A stretch of 64,000 bases of DNA, taken from Anthoceros angustus. Lineage: Eukaryota; Streptophyta; Anthocerotopsida; Anthocerotales; Anthocerotaceae. A program made the position numbers and the translations under genes. The stretch covers positions 124,001-188,000 of the forward strand of contig MU008181.1 of assembly GCA_010909165.1 (NCBI GenBank). Reading direction: 5' to 3'. Under the pieces are notes generated by a model. That model saw only the letters and a program-made list of their open reading frames with translations. It made no database searches and had not been told where the DNA came from. Below, piece after piece: positions 30,911 through 43,704 of the stretch. Numbering within the stretch: the first letter of the stretch is position 1; every line of letters starts with the position of its first letter.

Positions 30911-33388
30911 TCAAGCCAGTAACGTCTCCAGCGTCATATTTTCACCGACCACAGCATTCAGATCTGCTTGGACGCTGCTGGCGTCCAGAGATCTTTTCTC
31001 CAGCTCTTCCAGAACGGCTTGTAGCTCCGTCACCTCCCGCCCAGTTTTGTCCATTTCGTACACCTTGTCGACGATGTCGGCGAAGTTCATGTGGACGGTG
31101 CTCAGAAGCATATACGCTTGCCTGCATACTGGATCATGCTTTGCATCCCTGCCAGGAAGCGATTGTGGGGGAAACAGTTGGTGAAAAGGGCAGTGGAGGG
31201 AATGCTTGTAAGGGAAGGGCAAAAGGCTGATATGCAGCCTGAACCTTACCTGAAAACCAGCTCGTCCACAAGGGCGTGACTGCGGCGAAGGCGATCCTGG
31301 GCTGCATTGCTGTCTCGTTGTAGGTCACGGGTGTCGTTGATGATGCGGCTGATGTCTGCATCTTGCTTCTTGCTGTTTCTTATGAGTTCGGAGATCCGCC
31401 TCACATACGTGCTTCTGGCTGCACCCTTCAGGGCCTTGAGTTCTGATGTCATGGCACTCTGCTCCTGCTCCCTGCATGCTCCAAGATCATCAGAATTGGG
31501 TTCTCACTTACACGCATTAAGAAGCAGCAAAACTCCTAATCCTAGTGTGGTTGCCACTCAAGACGACGAAGGGATCCAGGCTTCACAGTCAAGAAACAAA
31601 GGAGACTTGTCACTGACAGGATTTCTCAAAATTTCAACTCACCGAGAGTGAATCTTTAGAGTGACTCGCTTTATCTCCTGACGGATTTCCTTCATGTTTT
31701 TAAGTTTGGAGTGGAACGCATCCTTGTTGGAGTCTGCTGATTTCTCCAGTTCAGCCTTCTCGTTTTCAAGTGCAGTTCGCACCAATTCCCTGCGGTACGA
31801 GTACCAGCCCGAGCGTCAGGGTAAGCACAATGAGCAATGCCACAGAACCTCGGCAAGATGTAGACACCTAACGACTTGGCACTAACCATTCTGCTTCCAT
31901 GCCTGCAATGCGCTCCTCCTCCTCTCTGATGTTGGACTCCAATGCCCCTAACGATGCCTCTGGCGGGCCTGAACTGTGCAAGGCTAGGTCAACAGCCCTT
32001 TCCAGCAGCTGGACATTCTCGTCTTGCAAACGTGCAGTATCAGTTGCAACTTTGTTGTCCACTCGCATTTTCTCCACTTGTTGTTGCAGATCCCTGATCT
32101 CTTCTTCGATCTAGAAACAGGACACGCAAAAGTTGTCAGAAACAGCAAGATGTCGACAGTGCAAAACCCTAACTCCGTAAGCTCCGTGTCAACCTTCTCT
32201 GCTTGTATGCTAAGCCCAGAGAACTTCTGTTCCAGCTCAATGGCAGCGGCTTCATCTGGAGCCGCTGCATGACCCCCTTCCCGATTAGGAACCTCAGCTG
32301 CTTTAGCAGAAATCTTACTCTCAAGATCACGGCTCCAAACAGCAGGGCTCCACTCCCTTCCATCTGTGAACTTCACAGCTCTCAAGAAGCTGCTCCCAAC
32401 GCCTGCTCGCTTATCTGGTGTGGCTTCGGGAGCATTCCGGCTCTCTAATGAGAAGCCCTGAGCCTCCTTCTCTGGCTCTCCATCACCTGCAGCCTGGACA
32501 AACCGGCTTTCACTGTACGACGTAGCTTTCAAAGCCCTCTGAGCGGTCAGCTCCAACACGAAAGGAACCAGCACCTCCCGAGACTCTGCTCTGGCAGTTA
32601 ACAAAGCTGAGAACCTAGCTGCTGGTCTCCTGACATTACCAACTTCCACCAGCTCCTCTCTCCTCCAATCCCTTACTGCCCTGCTTCGCACATCTTCCCC
32701 TTCACGCTGGTTGAACTCATCCCGCCATTGAGACAAGCTCTGTCGTACAGCTGCTCCGACATTGGATCCCCCGATTTCCTCATCGCTGTTTCTGCTCCTC
32801 CCAAGGCCGCCCCGGCCCTTGCGACTGCCACGGCTTCGCCCAGACGTGGAAGACTTGGAAAGCTTGTCCAGCAAAAACCGAAGCAGACGATGTGTGTCCG
32901 CCTTCGAAGGATACAGGAACTGCATGCACTAGCAGCACCTGAAGTGTCACATTCTACTCCATCACGGCTTCAACATCCAGTCCTGCATATTTGCCACACT
33001 ACATCTCTTTCACATTTCACATGGATGCAACAGCTCGCAGGGGGAAAGCCCGTAGAACATCAACACTGGGGCGTCCCCAGATAGCAGCAACCAAAAGAGC
33101 GAGGAGAAGAGGGCTGGCCTGATGGAAGCTGAGATCGGTAGAATACCCAAGCTGTTTAATGGCTCCAGCCAGGTCGGTGCAAACGCGAAACTTCTCCGCC
33201 ATAGCACTCGGCAACACCGTTGGCTGAAGCTGCGATGCCGCTCCTCCATTTCTTATGAGAGACACAGCCTGAGAGCAGATGGCCACCAGATCTGCTTGAC
33301 CTATATCATGAGCCCCCACCACATTGGAGGGCAGAGCTACTCCAGCCTGCTCCAATCCAACCAGGACAATCTGGTGCGCATCATCCAT
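30911..33388 (-). CDS. CCDC22: CCDC22 orthologue (CCC/Commander complex subunit)
   Basis: Six exons on the minus strand: 33388-33119, 32919-32194, 32110-31887, 31789-31643, 31471-31250 and 31148-30911. They give 1827 nt, 608 aa, close to the animal protein length. The start MDDAHQIVLVGLEQAG and the FHQ-FLYPSKADTHRLLRFLL region are the NN-CH (calponin-homology-like) domain. The middle is Gly/Arg/Ser-rich and the C-terminal half is coiled coil, ending in the conserved block around DAKHDPVCRQAYMLLST. In animals CCDC22 pairs with CCDC93 and COMMD proteins and works with WASH and retriever in endosomal recycling; that role here is inference. Intron 1 starts with GC (CAG|GCCAGC), not GT. The donor of exon 2 is my best phase-compatible choice and could shift by a few codons. 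Degenerate copies of exon 1 occur at 52.5, 54.1 and 60.4 kb. Confidence 0.9.
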
Positions 33389-34323
33389 CTCGGCAACAGG
33401 CGAACCAGCTCAAGAACTGTGCCAGGGCGGCCCTTCCCAACTGTGAACTTTCATCGTTTTGCGTCGAATTTTGCAGCCTCGTAATTGTTTCGACTGCACA
33501 CGATATTCAAAATATGTAGGTATAGACCTACCCATACATGTGTGTGCAGACTAGCTGCTATGAAATCTAACATATGGGTAGCTATGCAAAATATATACCT
33601 CTAGTATTTATATATATGAGTTAATCAGTAGCTATATTAGGATTAAAGATGCGAGAAATCTATCAGTGTTTTTCTGGAATAGCCAAGATGGCTGAAAAAC
33701 ATTTGGTAGTGCTTCCTTCAACACCAGCCATTTCGGGCAAAGATGATGTATAAGCAGCCCCTAAGGGCCTTCCAACACCAACGAGACAATCGGAGAGATA
33801 AATATCAGGCAGCCTCTGTGGCCTTATAATAGCAGCACTTGTGAGCGATATATAAGGCGGCCCCGAAGGACCTCAACACAAAGATTCTTATATCAAGCGG
33901 TCCAGTAGAACTTCACAAGGGGCAGGCCACCAAGAACTATGAAGTATGTACTCGCTAGTGATTTCACTCCTCAAGGGAGGACGGAGCATTAGTTTACAGA
34001 ATCTATAACTTTAAGAAAAGATACATTGTTTTTTTCATAAGTTTCAATAAAAAATGAATGAGAAAGAAAAAATATTCAATAATATGATATTTTGTAGAAG
34101 CCCAAAATAGGTTGTGCGCCCTCTTGAGGTTAATAACGTTTAAACCACTAGTACTTTTAAGAGCTCTTGGCAGCTAGGTGTTCCTTCTCTTCTTTGAGTG
34201 TGCTGGTGCTCTTTGTGAAGTTCTGAGGCCCTGTAGATGTTCCAAATGACTTTTAGAATTATTTTCATATATTGATTTAATAACCTACTTATTTTTATCT
34301 GATGTACTTTCGTTAATGTCAAC
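33389..34323. other. CCDC22 upstream region and AT-rich DNA
   Basis: The first few hundred bases should hold the CCDC22 promoter. 33730-33920 contains repeated phrases of the type agggcctt/aaggacct with ataaggc, perhaps a decayed mobile-element end. No gene is seen. Confidence 0.4.
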
Positions 34324-34695
34324 TCAAAGAAGAAAAATCTTGCAACATATCTTAAAACCACGAACAAAGATTGTAAGAAAAATCTTGCAACATACCTTAA
34401 GAGCACGAACAAAATCACAATTTGAATTGGTTTTTTCCAAAGGAGAAGGCAAATTAGCTTTAGCAAGAACATTTGTCAACGCCGTGGTAAAAAGATCATC
34501 CTTGATGTAGTCCTTGCTCCCATAAGAGGAATCATCATATCCCACACATGGAAAGGGTGTCCACGTTGAGTTGTCTTTTACATCTTTGATTGCTTCCGAT
34601 GATGACTTAGCTGCTGCGAGCAAAATGAGGTAGTCTTCAAAATCATCTCTCATCTCTTTCGATGCACGTATATGTTGCTCGACATTAGAATCCAC
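34324..34695 (-). CDS. Hypothetical open frame, 123 codons
   Basis: A minus-strand frame encodes MDSNVEQHIRASKEMRDDFE and further charged sequence with a Cys-poor middle. Its last 25 codons contain two related KxCCKIFL segments that come from a short DNA repeat (34326-34400). I do not recognise a family. Position in AT-rich repeat DNA and lack of splice context make a mobile-element fragment as likely as a gene. Confidence 0.25.
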   Translation of the reverse strand: MDSNVEQHIRASKEMRDDFEDYLILLAAAKSSSEAIKDVKDNSTWTPFPCVGYDDSSYGSKDYIKDDLFTTALTNVLAKANLPSPLEKTNSNCDFVRALKVCCKIFLTIFVRGFKICCKIFLL

Positions 34696-35834
34696 TTGTC
34701 ACAAAAAAAGCACAAGACACGATACCTCAATACCTAAATTATTATAAAATTGTCTATCAATGAGAAAAAAAAGACATCCAAATAATTACAATCATTCTAA
34801 TTAACTAATTCAACATATGCAAAATCAAGATACTTACTGAATATTAGAAAAAAATGATCTCTACCAAGGATCTCATTCAAGAAATGACCTTCATATATAG
34901 AGTTTTATGTTAAAACATCTCGATAACAAGTATTACAAAAACAAAATTGGTTGTATTATTTTCCTGAGTCTAAAGTCTTTACATTAGAAAGTGACCTTCA
35001 TTGATAGATACATTGATAAATAGACATATTTTTACACGCTTTGGGCAAGCATAAATGAAATTTAATAAGTAAAAATGAAACGAATTCTATATATCATAGA
35101 ATAGCTTGGAGGAAACCCGAGCTTGCGTGAATAAGTTGGACAACCTTAAGCGTAGGTCTCAACCTTAGGTCTCAAAAGGTTTTACAATAGCAACCCAAAG
35201 GGCTTCACAATGGGTGGTGTAAACAAGTCCCATCACGAGGGTCCCTTGCCCTTGCCCTTCATTTCTTATCCTTAAATACCCTTACACTTCATAGTTTTAG
35301 TAACTTCTATAAATTGCATTAGAACTAAACCACAGTTTCACTTCCACCTCTCCCACATCCCTACGGCATGCCTCCCTACTCACACCTTGTTCTAAACAAA
35401 CTACGACCCTTCGGCATGCCTGCCTTCTCATGTGCCTGATCCCAAGCCGTCTTCATCATCGGTTAAAGGTGGGGTACTACCGATATACTCTCATCTATAC
35501 TAGATTCCACACATTTAACTTGCACACTCCTTACATGCTATGACTTTCCAAATAAATCTGGTAACTTTTATGCAAATCGGGCTTATTCCACGAAGCCCTT
35601 TTGGGCAACAAGGATAATTTTATTTCTGTCCATAATATTGGCTAAACGAGCTTTAATCGATTTTATATGGGCACTACCCATTTGAAATCGTGTATTTCAC
35701 CCGCTTGGTCAAGCATATGTATATAAAACTACACATGTATTCCGAATTGACAAAAACGTTCCGAGTGCAGCCATATTTGGCACATTGAATAGCAATGTGC
35801 CGACATGTTAGCAAATTGTTGATGCTATGCGGCG
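34696..35834. other. AT-rich gene-free stretch
   Basis: No coding or RNA gene is visible. The sequence is AT-rich with many short homopolymers. Confidence 0.5.
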
Positions 35835-38800
35835 CAGACAACATCAATGTGTTATATTAGGAGGTGTCGATATAATCTTTAAAGTTGGCAAGTAAATGGC
35901 TATTTGTAATGCTGCCTTTCCATTTTATTTGTTGAAAACAGTTGAAAAGAAAATCCTTTGTCAATTCGAAATACATATGTATTTTTAGATACATATGTAA
36001 ATTTCGCATTGACAAAGCGTTCTGAATGCGCCCCTATTTGACGTATTGAAGAACATTGCGCCACTACACTGGTGTAGTAATGTGCCGGCATGTTGGCGAA
36101 TTGTTGATGCTATGTGGCGCAGACAACATCAATGTGTCGTATTAGGGTGTATCGTTATAATCTTTAAATTTGGCAAGTAAATGGTTATTTGTGATGTTGT
36201 ATTTCCATGCTATCTGTGTGTGTCCTAGGAGTGCCATTCAATGTGGCGAATTGCTATTGTCTTCCCTTTCGAGGGGAACTTTTTGTAAATGCACCTAGCG
36301 GAGGCGCAACGAAGAAGTCGGTGGCATTGGACACCAGGAGATCATCGTGCATGAATAAGTTAAAGTTCTAGGAACTTCTCTTTCTTCGGACTGGGCTTGA
36401 GTTTGAGATTTAGTCTTAAGTGCTTGCCCGCCCACGCTGTCTGGACCCATGAAGCCGTTTGCAACGAGGAGGAAGAGGGGGGAGGGAAGGAGAACACACG
36501 TTGCGCTCGTCATCGCCCCTAATGTGCAATTCTCACAACTGGTGTTTGTTGGAGCAGAAAGAGATCTGTAATATAGCTGTCACTCTAGCTAGATAGAGTA
36601 ACTCTGTTCAATGCGCCAGCAAACCTCGACGCACTGCTCTTGCTGATTGCTGCAGACAACATCAATGTGTTATATTAGGAGGTGTCGATATAATCTTTAA
36701 AGTTGGCAAGTAAATGGCTATTTGTAATGCTGCCTTTCCATTTTATTTGTTGAAAACAATTGAAAAGAAAATGCTTTGTCAATTCAAAATACATATGTAT
36801 TTTTAGATACATATGTATTTCGCATTGACAAAGCGTTCTAAGTGCCCCCGTATTTGACGCATTGAAGAACATTGCGCCACTACACTGGTGCAGTAATGTG
36901 CCGGCATGTTGGCGAATTGTTGATGCTATGTGGCGCAGATAACATCAATGTGTCGTATTAGGGTGTATCGTTATAATCTTTAAATTTGGTAAGTAAATGG
37001 TTATTTGTGATGTTGTATTTCCATGCTATCTGTGTGTGTCCTAGGAGTGCCATTCAATGTGGCGAATTGCTATTGTCTTCCCTTTCGAGGGGAACTTTTT
37101 GTAAATGCACCTAGCGGAGGCGCAACGAAGAAGTCAGTGGCATTGGACACCAGGAGATCATCGTGCATGAATAAGTTAAAGTTCCAGTTCTCTTTCTTCG
37201 GACTGGACTTGAGCTTGAGATTTAGTCTTAAGTGCTTGCCCGCCACTGGACCCATGAAGCCGTTTGCAACGAGGAGGAGGAAGGAGAACACACGTTCGCT
37301 CGTCATCGCCCCTAATGTGCAATTCTCTGGCTGTTTGTTGGAGCGAAAGAGATGCATATTAGCTGTCAGCTCTCTAGCTAGATAGAGTAACTTTCATTCA
37401 ATGCGCCAAACCTCGGCCTTCTTTGATTCTGCAGACAACATCAATGTGTTATATTAGGAGGTGTCGATATAATCTTTAAAGTTGGCAAGTAAATGGCTAT
37501 TTGTAATGCTTTCCATTTTATTTGTTGAAAACAATTGAAAATGCTTTGTCAATTCAAAATACATATGTATTTTTAGATACATATGTATTTAGCATTGACA
37601 AAGCGTTCTAAAATGCCCGTATTTGACGATTGAAGAACATTGCGCCACTACAGTGCGATAATGTCGGCATGTTGGCGAATTGATGCTATGTGCGCAGAGA
37701 TAACATCAATGTGTCGTATTAGGGTGTATCGTTATAATCTTTAAATTTGGTAAGTAAATGGTTATTTGTGATGTTGTATTTCCATGCTATCTGTGTGTCC
37801 TAGGAGTGCCATTCAATGTGGCGGTGCTATTGTCTTCCCTTTCGAGAACTTTTGTAAATGCACCTAGCGGGCGCAACGAAGAAGTCGGTGGCATTGGACA
37901 CGAGATCATCGTGCATGAATAAGTTAAAGTTCAGCTTCTCTTTCTTGGATGGACTTGAGCTTGAGATTTGGTCTTAAGTACTTGCCCGCCCACTGTTTAT
38001 GCGGACCCATGAACCCGTTTACGAGGAAGAGGGGAGGGAAGGAGAACACACGTTGCGCTCGTCATCGCCCCTAATGTGCAATTCTCACAACTGGTGTTTG
38101 TTGGAGCAGAAAGAGATCTGTAATGGCTAATACGAAGGCGAGCTCTAGCTAGATAGAGTAACTCTGTTCAATGCGCCAGCAAACCTCGACGCACTGCTCT
38201 TGCTGATTGCTGCAGACAACATCAATGTGTTATATTAGGAGGTGTCGATATAATCTTTAAAGTTGGCAAGTAAATGGCTATTTGTAATGCTGCCTTTCCA
38301 TTTTATTTGTTGAAAACAATTGAAAAGAAAATGCTTTGTCAATTCAAAATACATATGTATTTTTAGATACATATGTATTTCGCATTGACAAAGCGTTCTA
38401 AGTGCCCCCGTATTTGACGCATTGAAGAACATTGCGCCACTACCAGTGCGATAATGTCTTGCATGTTGGCGAATTGTTGATGCTATGTGGCAGAATAACA
38501 TCAATGTGTATTAGGGTGTATCGTTATAATCTTTAAATTTGGTAAGTAAATGGTTATTTGTGATGTTGTATTTCCATGCTATCCTGTGTGTCCTAGAGTG
38601 CCATTCAATGTGGCGAATTGCTATTGTCTTCCCTTTCGAGAACTTTTGTAAATGCACCTAGCGGAGGCGCAACGAAGAAGTCAGTGGCATTGGACACCAG
38701 GAGATCATCGTGCATGAATAAGTTAAAGTTCCAGTTCTCTTTCTTCGGACTGGACTTGAGCTTGAGATTTGGTCTTAAGTACTTGCCCGCCCACGCTGTC

Positions 38801-39010
38801 TGGACCCATGAACCCGTTTGCAACGAGGAGGAAGAGGGGGGAGGGAAGGAGAACACACGTTGCGCTCGTCATCGCCCCTAATGTGCAATTCTCACAACTT
38901 GTGTTTGTTGGAGCAGAAAGAGATTCGTAACGGCTAATACGAAGGTGAGCTCTAGCTAGATAGAGTAACTCTGTTCAATGCGCCAGCAAACCTCGACGCA
39001 CCGCTCTTGC
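35835..39010. repeat. Four-unit satellite of ~780-815 bp with nested substructure
   Basis: Four direct units start with the phrase atcaatgtgttatatta at about 35845, 36661, 37440 and 38220. Each unit contains a second, diverged copy of its first ~70 bp (atcaatgtgtcgtatta near 36129, 36947, 37708; shortened near 38500), so it is a higher-order repeat. Each also carries a moderately GC-rich core (ggcgcaacgaagaagtc) open in two frames. Units differ mainly by loss of short direct repeats and homopolymer bases; unit 3 is the most eroded. No protein family is recognised. Confidence 0.9.
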
Positions 39011-41292
39011 TGATTGTTGCACACCCTTATGGTGTCATCTTCTCCACCTGTATATGAGTTAAATGATCGAATAATTATATTTACAATCTATAACAAGGTT
39101 CGTAAATGAGCCTCTGCTATCACAAACACTATATTGATAGTATATTTTACAACTTACAAATTGTATCTAGGTACATATTTTTTAGGACAACAAATATAAT
39201 AATAGATAGAGCAATATGAAATATACAATGTCTCACCTTGTTGTGCCCATAGATCAAACTACAGAAGTATATAGGTGTACTTGCATGGGCATAGGCTTCG
39301 GTGCGGGACTTATGACTCATCACCTATATTGCTGTTGAAATGACAACGAATATAATTTGTGATGTAACTTGTTACTCATGATGTAACTTGTGACTCATGG
39401 TCTGTTCACATAAGAAACCTGCATTCTGCGTAGGTTCATGGTAAAGATCGAGCGAACTCCATCTTTTTCAGTTTTTTTAACCAAACGACAAACTTCTAAC
39501 TGCACAACATGCCACAACACTGAGCCGGGGTCACTCAAGGCCGAGTTGTCGCACGAGGTAAGCACTTGAATTCATATAAGCACTTCCTCGACCAACAACC
39601 AAGCAAACAAATCTAATATGCAGATATATAGTTGCAAACCAATAATAAGAGGAGGGAGTAGCTCGTACACTCTCCCCACGAGAACTATACGCAAATTCCT
39701 TACACATCGCTCTCGGAGTCATAGCTTTGGCCTCCTCACAACACCCTTGCAATGTATATCTAGAGGACAAGCTAAGATATGAGCTTGTCCTCAATGGAAG
39801 GGTCTATATATACTAGCCCTTGGCATCGGCATATTCCTAAGATATCCTATTGGCATCAGCATATGCCAGAAATATCCTAAGAATACACTATAATATGCAA
39901 GGAATATTCCAAAGCATATTACTTGAACTTATCCACTTAGCTATTGTATCCTAAGAATACACTATAATATGCAAGGAATATGCCAAAGCATATTACTTGA
40001 GCTTATCTAATTAGCTATTGCTAACCATGTTTAATTAACACTAATCAATGATTAATCAATATAAGCACCTTAGATTAATTAACACTAATTACTTACTTAA
40101 AGATAAGTAATTAGATTAATTAATGCTAATCAAACACTAACCCAAGTGCAGAGATTAGTATCACAAGGCATGACAGAGTCGAGGTCCCATGACATGTGAT
40201 GTTTTGGTATTCATATTTTATTTTAGAAATAACATCATGATAATACAAGAGGCTCACCTCCTCATTTTCGACTTCATTTTGGTTGTGTAGCTAGTTGCTC
40301 CTTCCATTCGCTTCCCTTGCCCCGCTTTGTGTAGCTTTGAGGCATAGTTCTATGTTTTTTAATATTTAATGTAGTTTTTTTATGAAGCCTTGCATAGAAT
40401 ATATTGACCAACTTATGTTTTTAAGCTCATGGTTGGATGATGGTGTGATGAGTCATTACATGGGATAATCCGGATTTTCCACACATGGCCTACATTGATA
40501 CTCTAAGGCAATATACATAGTGCTAGATCGTTGTAATTGTCGTAAGGCTGCACGTGATCCCTCGAACGTCTTTTGTGTGTACCAGCCAAATCAATTTTGA
40601 CTTCAGGCCAGTAAATTATGACAAGATATCTGTGTCTGGCAACGAGCTCAGCAGCAACAATCTGTTTGTTCAACAAGTTTGTTGGCAAAGATGCAACAAG
40701 CTTGGCAATATCCCAAGCTTGTGGTGCAGGTGCTTCAGGCTGAAATTTTGACTTCGTCTGCCCATCGATCAAGCTTCCAAGCTAGCTAGGGATCATGGGA
40801 CCATCTCCCAAACCCAGCCACATTTCAGGAAGCTTCATTCCCCATGTGGACTGCTCCCCCCTTCCGTGTGATCAGATAGTTCCCCAATTCCCATCATTGC
40901 TGTCTAGAGCTGGGTGGATTGACTGCTGTTAACTATAGTACAACTCTCTAAGGAAACCATCTCGTCTTGAAGAGCAGAAGAAATGGGACACATTGCTCCT
41001 TGTCTCATTCTCCATCCAAAGACAACTTTCTATCTAGCCAATGGTCAATCAAGGAGACCCTTCCCTCAGGGATGAGATTTGGTGCAATATGTCGGCTTTT
41101 CTTGTTCTATGAATCATGCCCTCTCATAATATTTGACCTCTCACTTTGTTTGCTCTCCTTGAACCGCTTTGAGATGGGGCTACAACAACGCCCAACTTCG
41201 CCCAGGATATCTTACCTAGGTTAGTTAACAAGACCACCCGGGTTATCCCCTAAACGACCAAAAGTCCCGAATGGAGACCTTCATCCACGGTA
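39011..41292. other. AT-rich intergenic DNA
   Basis: No gene is supported. A perfect 10-bp inverted repeat with an 8-base loop (taattactta at 40086-40095 and its complement at 40104-40113) lies in AT-rich DNA. Short frames near 40.5 kb are unremarkable. Confidence 0.45.
39873..40020. repeat. 74-bp direct tandem duplication
   Basis: The units start with tatcctaagaatacacta at 39873 and 39947 and differ by a few substitutions. No coding content is visible. Confidence 0.85.
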
Positions 41293-41664
41293 TTGTGGGA
41301 CGTGGCATTGCCAGACTTTGAGAAGCACCGGGAGTTGCATTGGCAGGTCGAGTGTTGTTTGGCAGAGCACTGTGGAAGGCTGTTATGTTGCTGTGGTGGT
41401 ATTTGGATCTTGGACGATGCTAGGAAGCAGTGGATCGAGATTGCAGTGAGGTGCCCGCCTAACTTACTACCGGCTGCGCATGCCGATCCAAACACCCAGA
41501 AGTTGGTGGTGAACCGAGTGCACGTTTCTAGGGACCTCATGGTTTTCTTCTATCAGATTTGGTTTCATCGTTCTGATCGCAGAGATCAGTGTTTTGAGTA
41601 TCATGGTTTGGGGAGAAAGCTAGATTGTCCTGTTGCTTACGACATTCTTCGACATTGCAGGTGA
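41293..41664 (+). pseudogene. Possible F-box/kelch-like fragment
   Basis: The frame encodes a segment with ECCLAEHCGRLLCCCGGIWILDD and RKQWIEIAVRCPPNLL followed by a VNRVHVSRDLM stretch. The pattern (a short hydrophobic GRLL(L)-x-GG strand, then W-x-E and a proline after ~8 residues) resembles one blade of the beta-propeller in plant F-box/kelch proteins. There is no F-box upstream and the frame starts and stops abruptly, so at best it is a fragment. Assignment is tentative. Confidence 0.25.
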
Positions 41665-42594
41665 AAGGTTGTCGGTCAAGTTAAGCATGTTTTCCAACCC
41701 ATGCCGAATTTGAGGCTTTGAGTTCAAGTACACTGTGACATACCTCAAGCAATCTACGTCTCAGCTGTCAGCTCACATTTTTTTCTTGTGTTGTGGGGAA
41801 GATTAACTTCCAATAGGAATGGAGCTTATTGAAAGTGTCCTATGTGACAGGTTTTCAGCTAGGCAGCGCAAGTGGGAAATTTTGGTGGCGATAGACTTCT
41901 CCTGAGGACTTGTAGTACAGACGGGCAACTGGGACCACAGGAGGAGGAGACCGGGTTCTTAACGTCCTACAGGCAACTACCGTGAGGTGATGGTAAGTAT
42001 GTGATAGCCGACGGCACCTCGAAGTTGTTCGTTGCTACATTCCTTGAGTTGAAGGCTAGATTTTAGGGATGAACCAACAATGAAGTTTGAAGGAGGAGTT
42101 GGTGTGGACAGCTAAGATTCGGCTAGTATACATCTCTAAAAGCTTGGTGTGGCTGCTAGGTGGGATGCGAATACTCAATTTGTGGGACAATCTAGAGTCT
42201 TTGAGCATGCGGACCTGTCACACCATAATGCAATACCTCGAGACCATCGTCAATGGTGCTGATAATCCTACATGGCTCTTTAACTTTCAACCTTTTGATC
42301 AGTCAGTTTAGTGCAAATGTCTTTAGTGTCAAGAGTAGAGGCCAAAGGACAGCTCCATTTGGATTCTGCTGCTGCTAAGTCAAGAATACTGTGAGTCCTT
42401 GTGCTCGTCACGTAAGCTTTGATCTTCTTATGATGAACGCATTTCGTGTCATTAGAATGGCAGCAAATAAGTAGTGACAACAAATCTTCCTACAAAGGGA
42501 GATTCAAGCGAATGATCTCTCGCCTTTCCACCTATTTGCTAATTTTCCGTTGCTCTTGGTGTGCACCGGTAACCCACTGAAAAACCCCATACAA
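41665..42594. other. Gene-free stretch before the copia remnant
   Basis: No open frame here shows domain character or splice logic. Confidence 0.45.
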
Positions 42595-43704
42595 GTGTTA
42601 GAAATGATTTATTACAACAGATCAAAATATATTATGGAGAGTGCCCTAAAAACAGGTTATGAAGAGTGCCCTAAAAATAACAAACTTGTATACTTTCTAG
42701 AAAGTCCAATGTCTTTTACAAAGTATCTTCTAGAAAGCCCAAAAGTAAAGGCCAAGTCAAGTGACTAGTAGGATTTAAGGTCAAGTGGCCAATAGGATTC
42801 AAGGTCAAGTGATCAATAGGATTCAAGGTCAAGTGACCAATAGGATTCAAGGTCAAGTGACCAGTATGATTCTCAGGGCTGAGGACTATATAAGGCCAAG
42901 CCCATCTACATGTGGGGTGCGGTGTGTGCAAATGTCCATGTGTGCTTGTGTCTTAATACCTAGTGTGCCTAGTGCATATATCCCATATTGTATGGGAGTG
43001 TTGTGTTCCCTCTCAATTATAAAGGCCCCGTTCTTTTCCTAACATGGTATCAAAGTAGGGGGTCTTGGCAGTAGTCCTTGTAGTGCATTTGAGTGAGGTG
43101 CTCTGTTCTGATCTTAACAATCAATTGAAGGGAAACTAGGTAGTCCTTGTAGTGCATTTGAATGAGATTGAAGGGAAACTAGGTAGTCCTTGTAGTGCAT
43201 TTGAGTGAGGTGCTCTGTTCTGATCTTAACAATCAATTGAAGGGAAACTAGGCATGGCATCAACAAGCATGGAGTCACGTCTGGTGGAGAGGTTTGGAGG
43301 CACAAACTTTACATTATGGAAGTTGAAGCTGAAGATGCTTCTCATCAACCGAAGACTCGGAAATTCATCGACAATAGCCTCGAGAAACACCCACCGAAGC
43401 GGACATTGAGAAAGATGGACGAGCGTTGGTGACAATCCTCCTTAAGATGGATGAGCGTTGGCAACAATCCTCCTCAATGTGCACGATGACATACTCTCTC
43501 AATTAAGTGAGTGCGCAACCTCAAAAGCAGCATGAATGACAATCTGCAACACATATGAGAAGAAGAACTTGGTCAATAAGATATTATTGGAGCAACAATT
43601 TGCCAACTTCAAGATGGTCGAGGGTGCCACCATTCAATAACACGCCAACAAGTTGAAGAACTTGGTGGATCAAATGAAGGCAGCGGAAGTGGCAGGAAAA
43701 GAGC
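42595..43704 (+). mobile_element. Ty1-copia retrotransposon, 5' part (LTR, primer site, gag remnant)
   Basis: A 450-bp LTR runs from tgttag (42595) to ctaaca (43044), bounded by TG and CA. It is followed at once by tggtatcaaagtagg, close to the usual initiator-Met tRNA primer-binding site. A gag-like start (MASTSMESRLVERFGGTNFT, then LWKLKLKML) begins at 43255 and breaks after ~50 codons. The plant-copia gag pattern F-x-G-x-N-(F/Y)-x-x-W-K fits. A short duplicated block lies between (43079-43250). The element is cut off near 43704 where a second element in reverse orientation begins. Confidence 0.8.
42760..42875 (+). repeat. 24-bp tandem repeat within the copia LTR
   Basis: Four to five copies of a 24-bp unit (caagtgaccaataggattca with variants) lie in the LTR. 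The oppositely oriented LTR at 43.7-44.1 kb has the same unit about three times at 43845-43925, and a second repeated unit (gggcactcttcataacctg) at 44015-44100. Confidence 0.85.
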
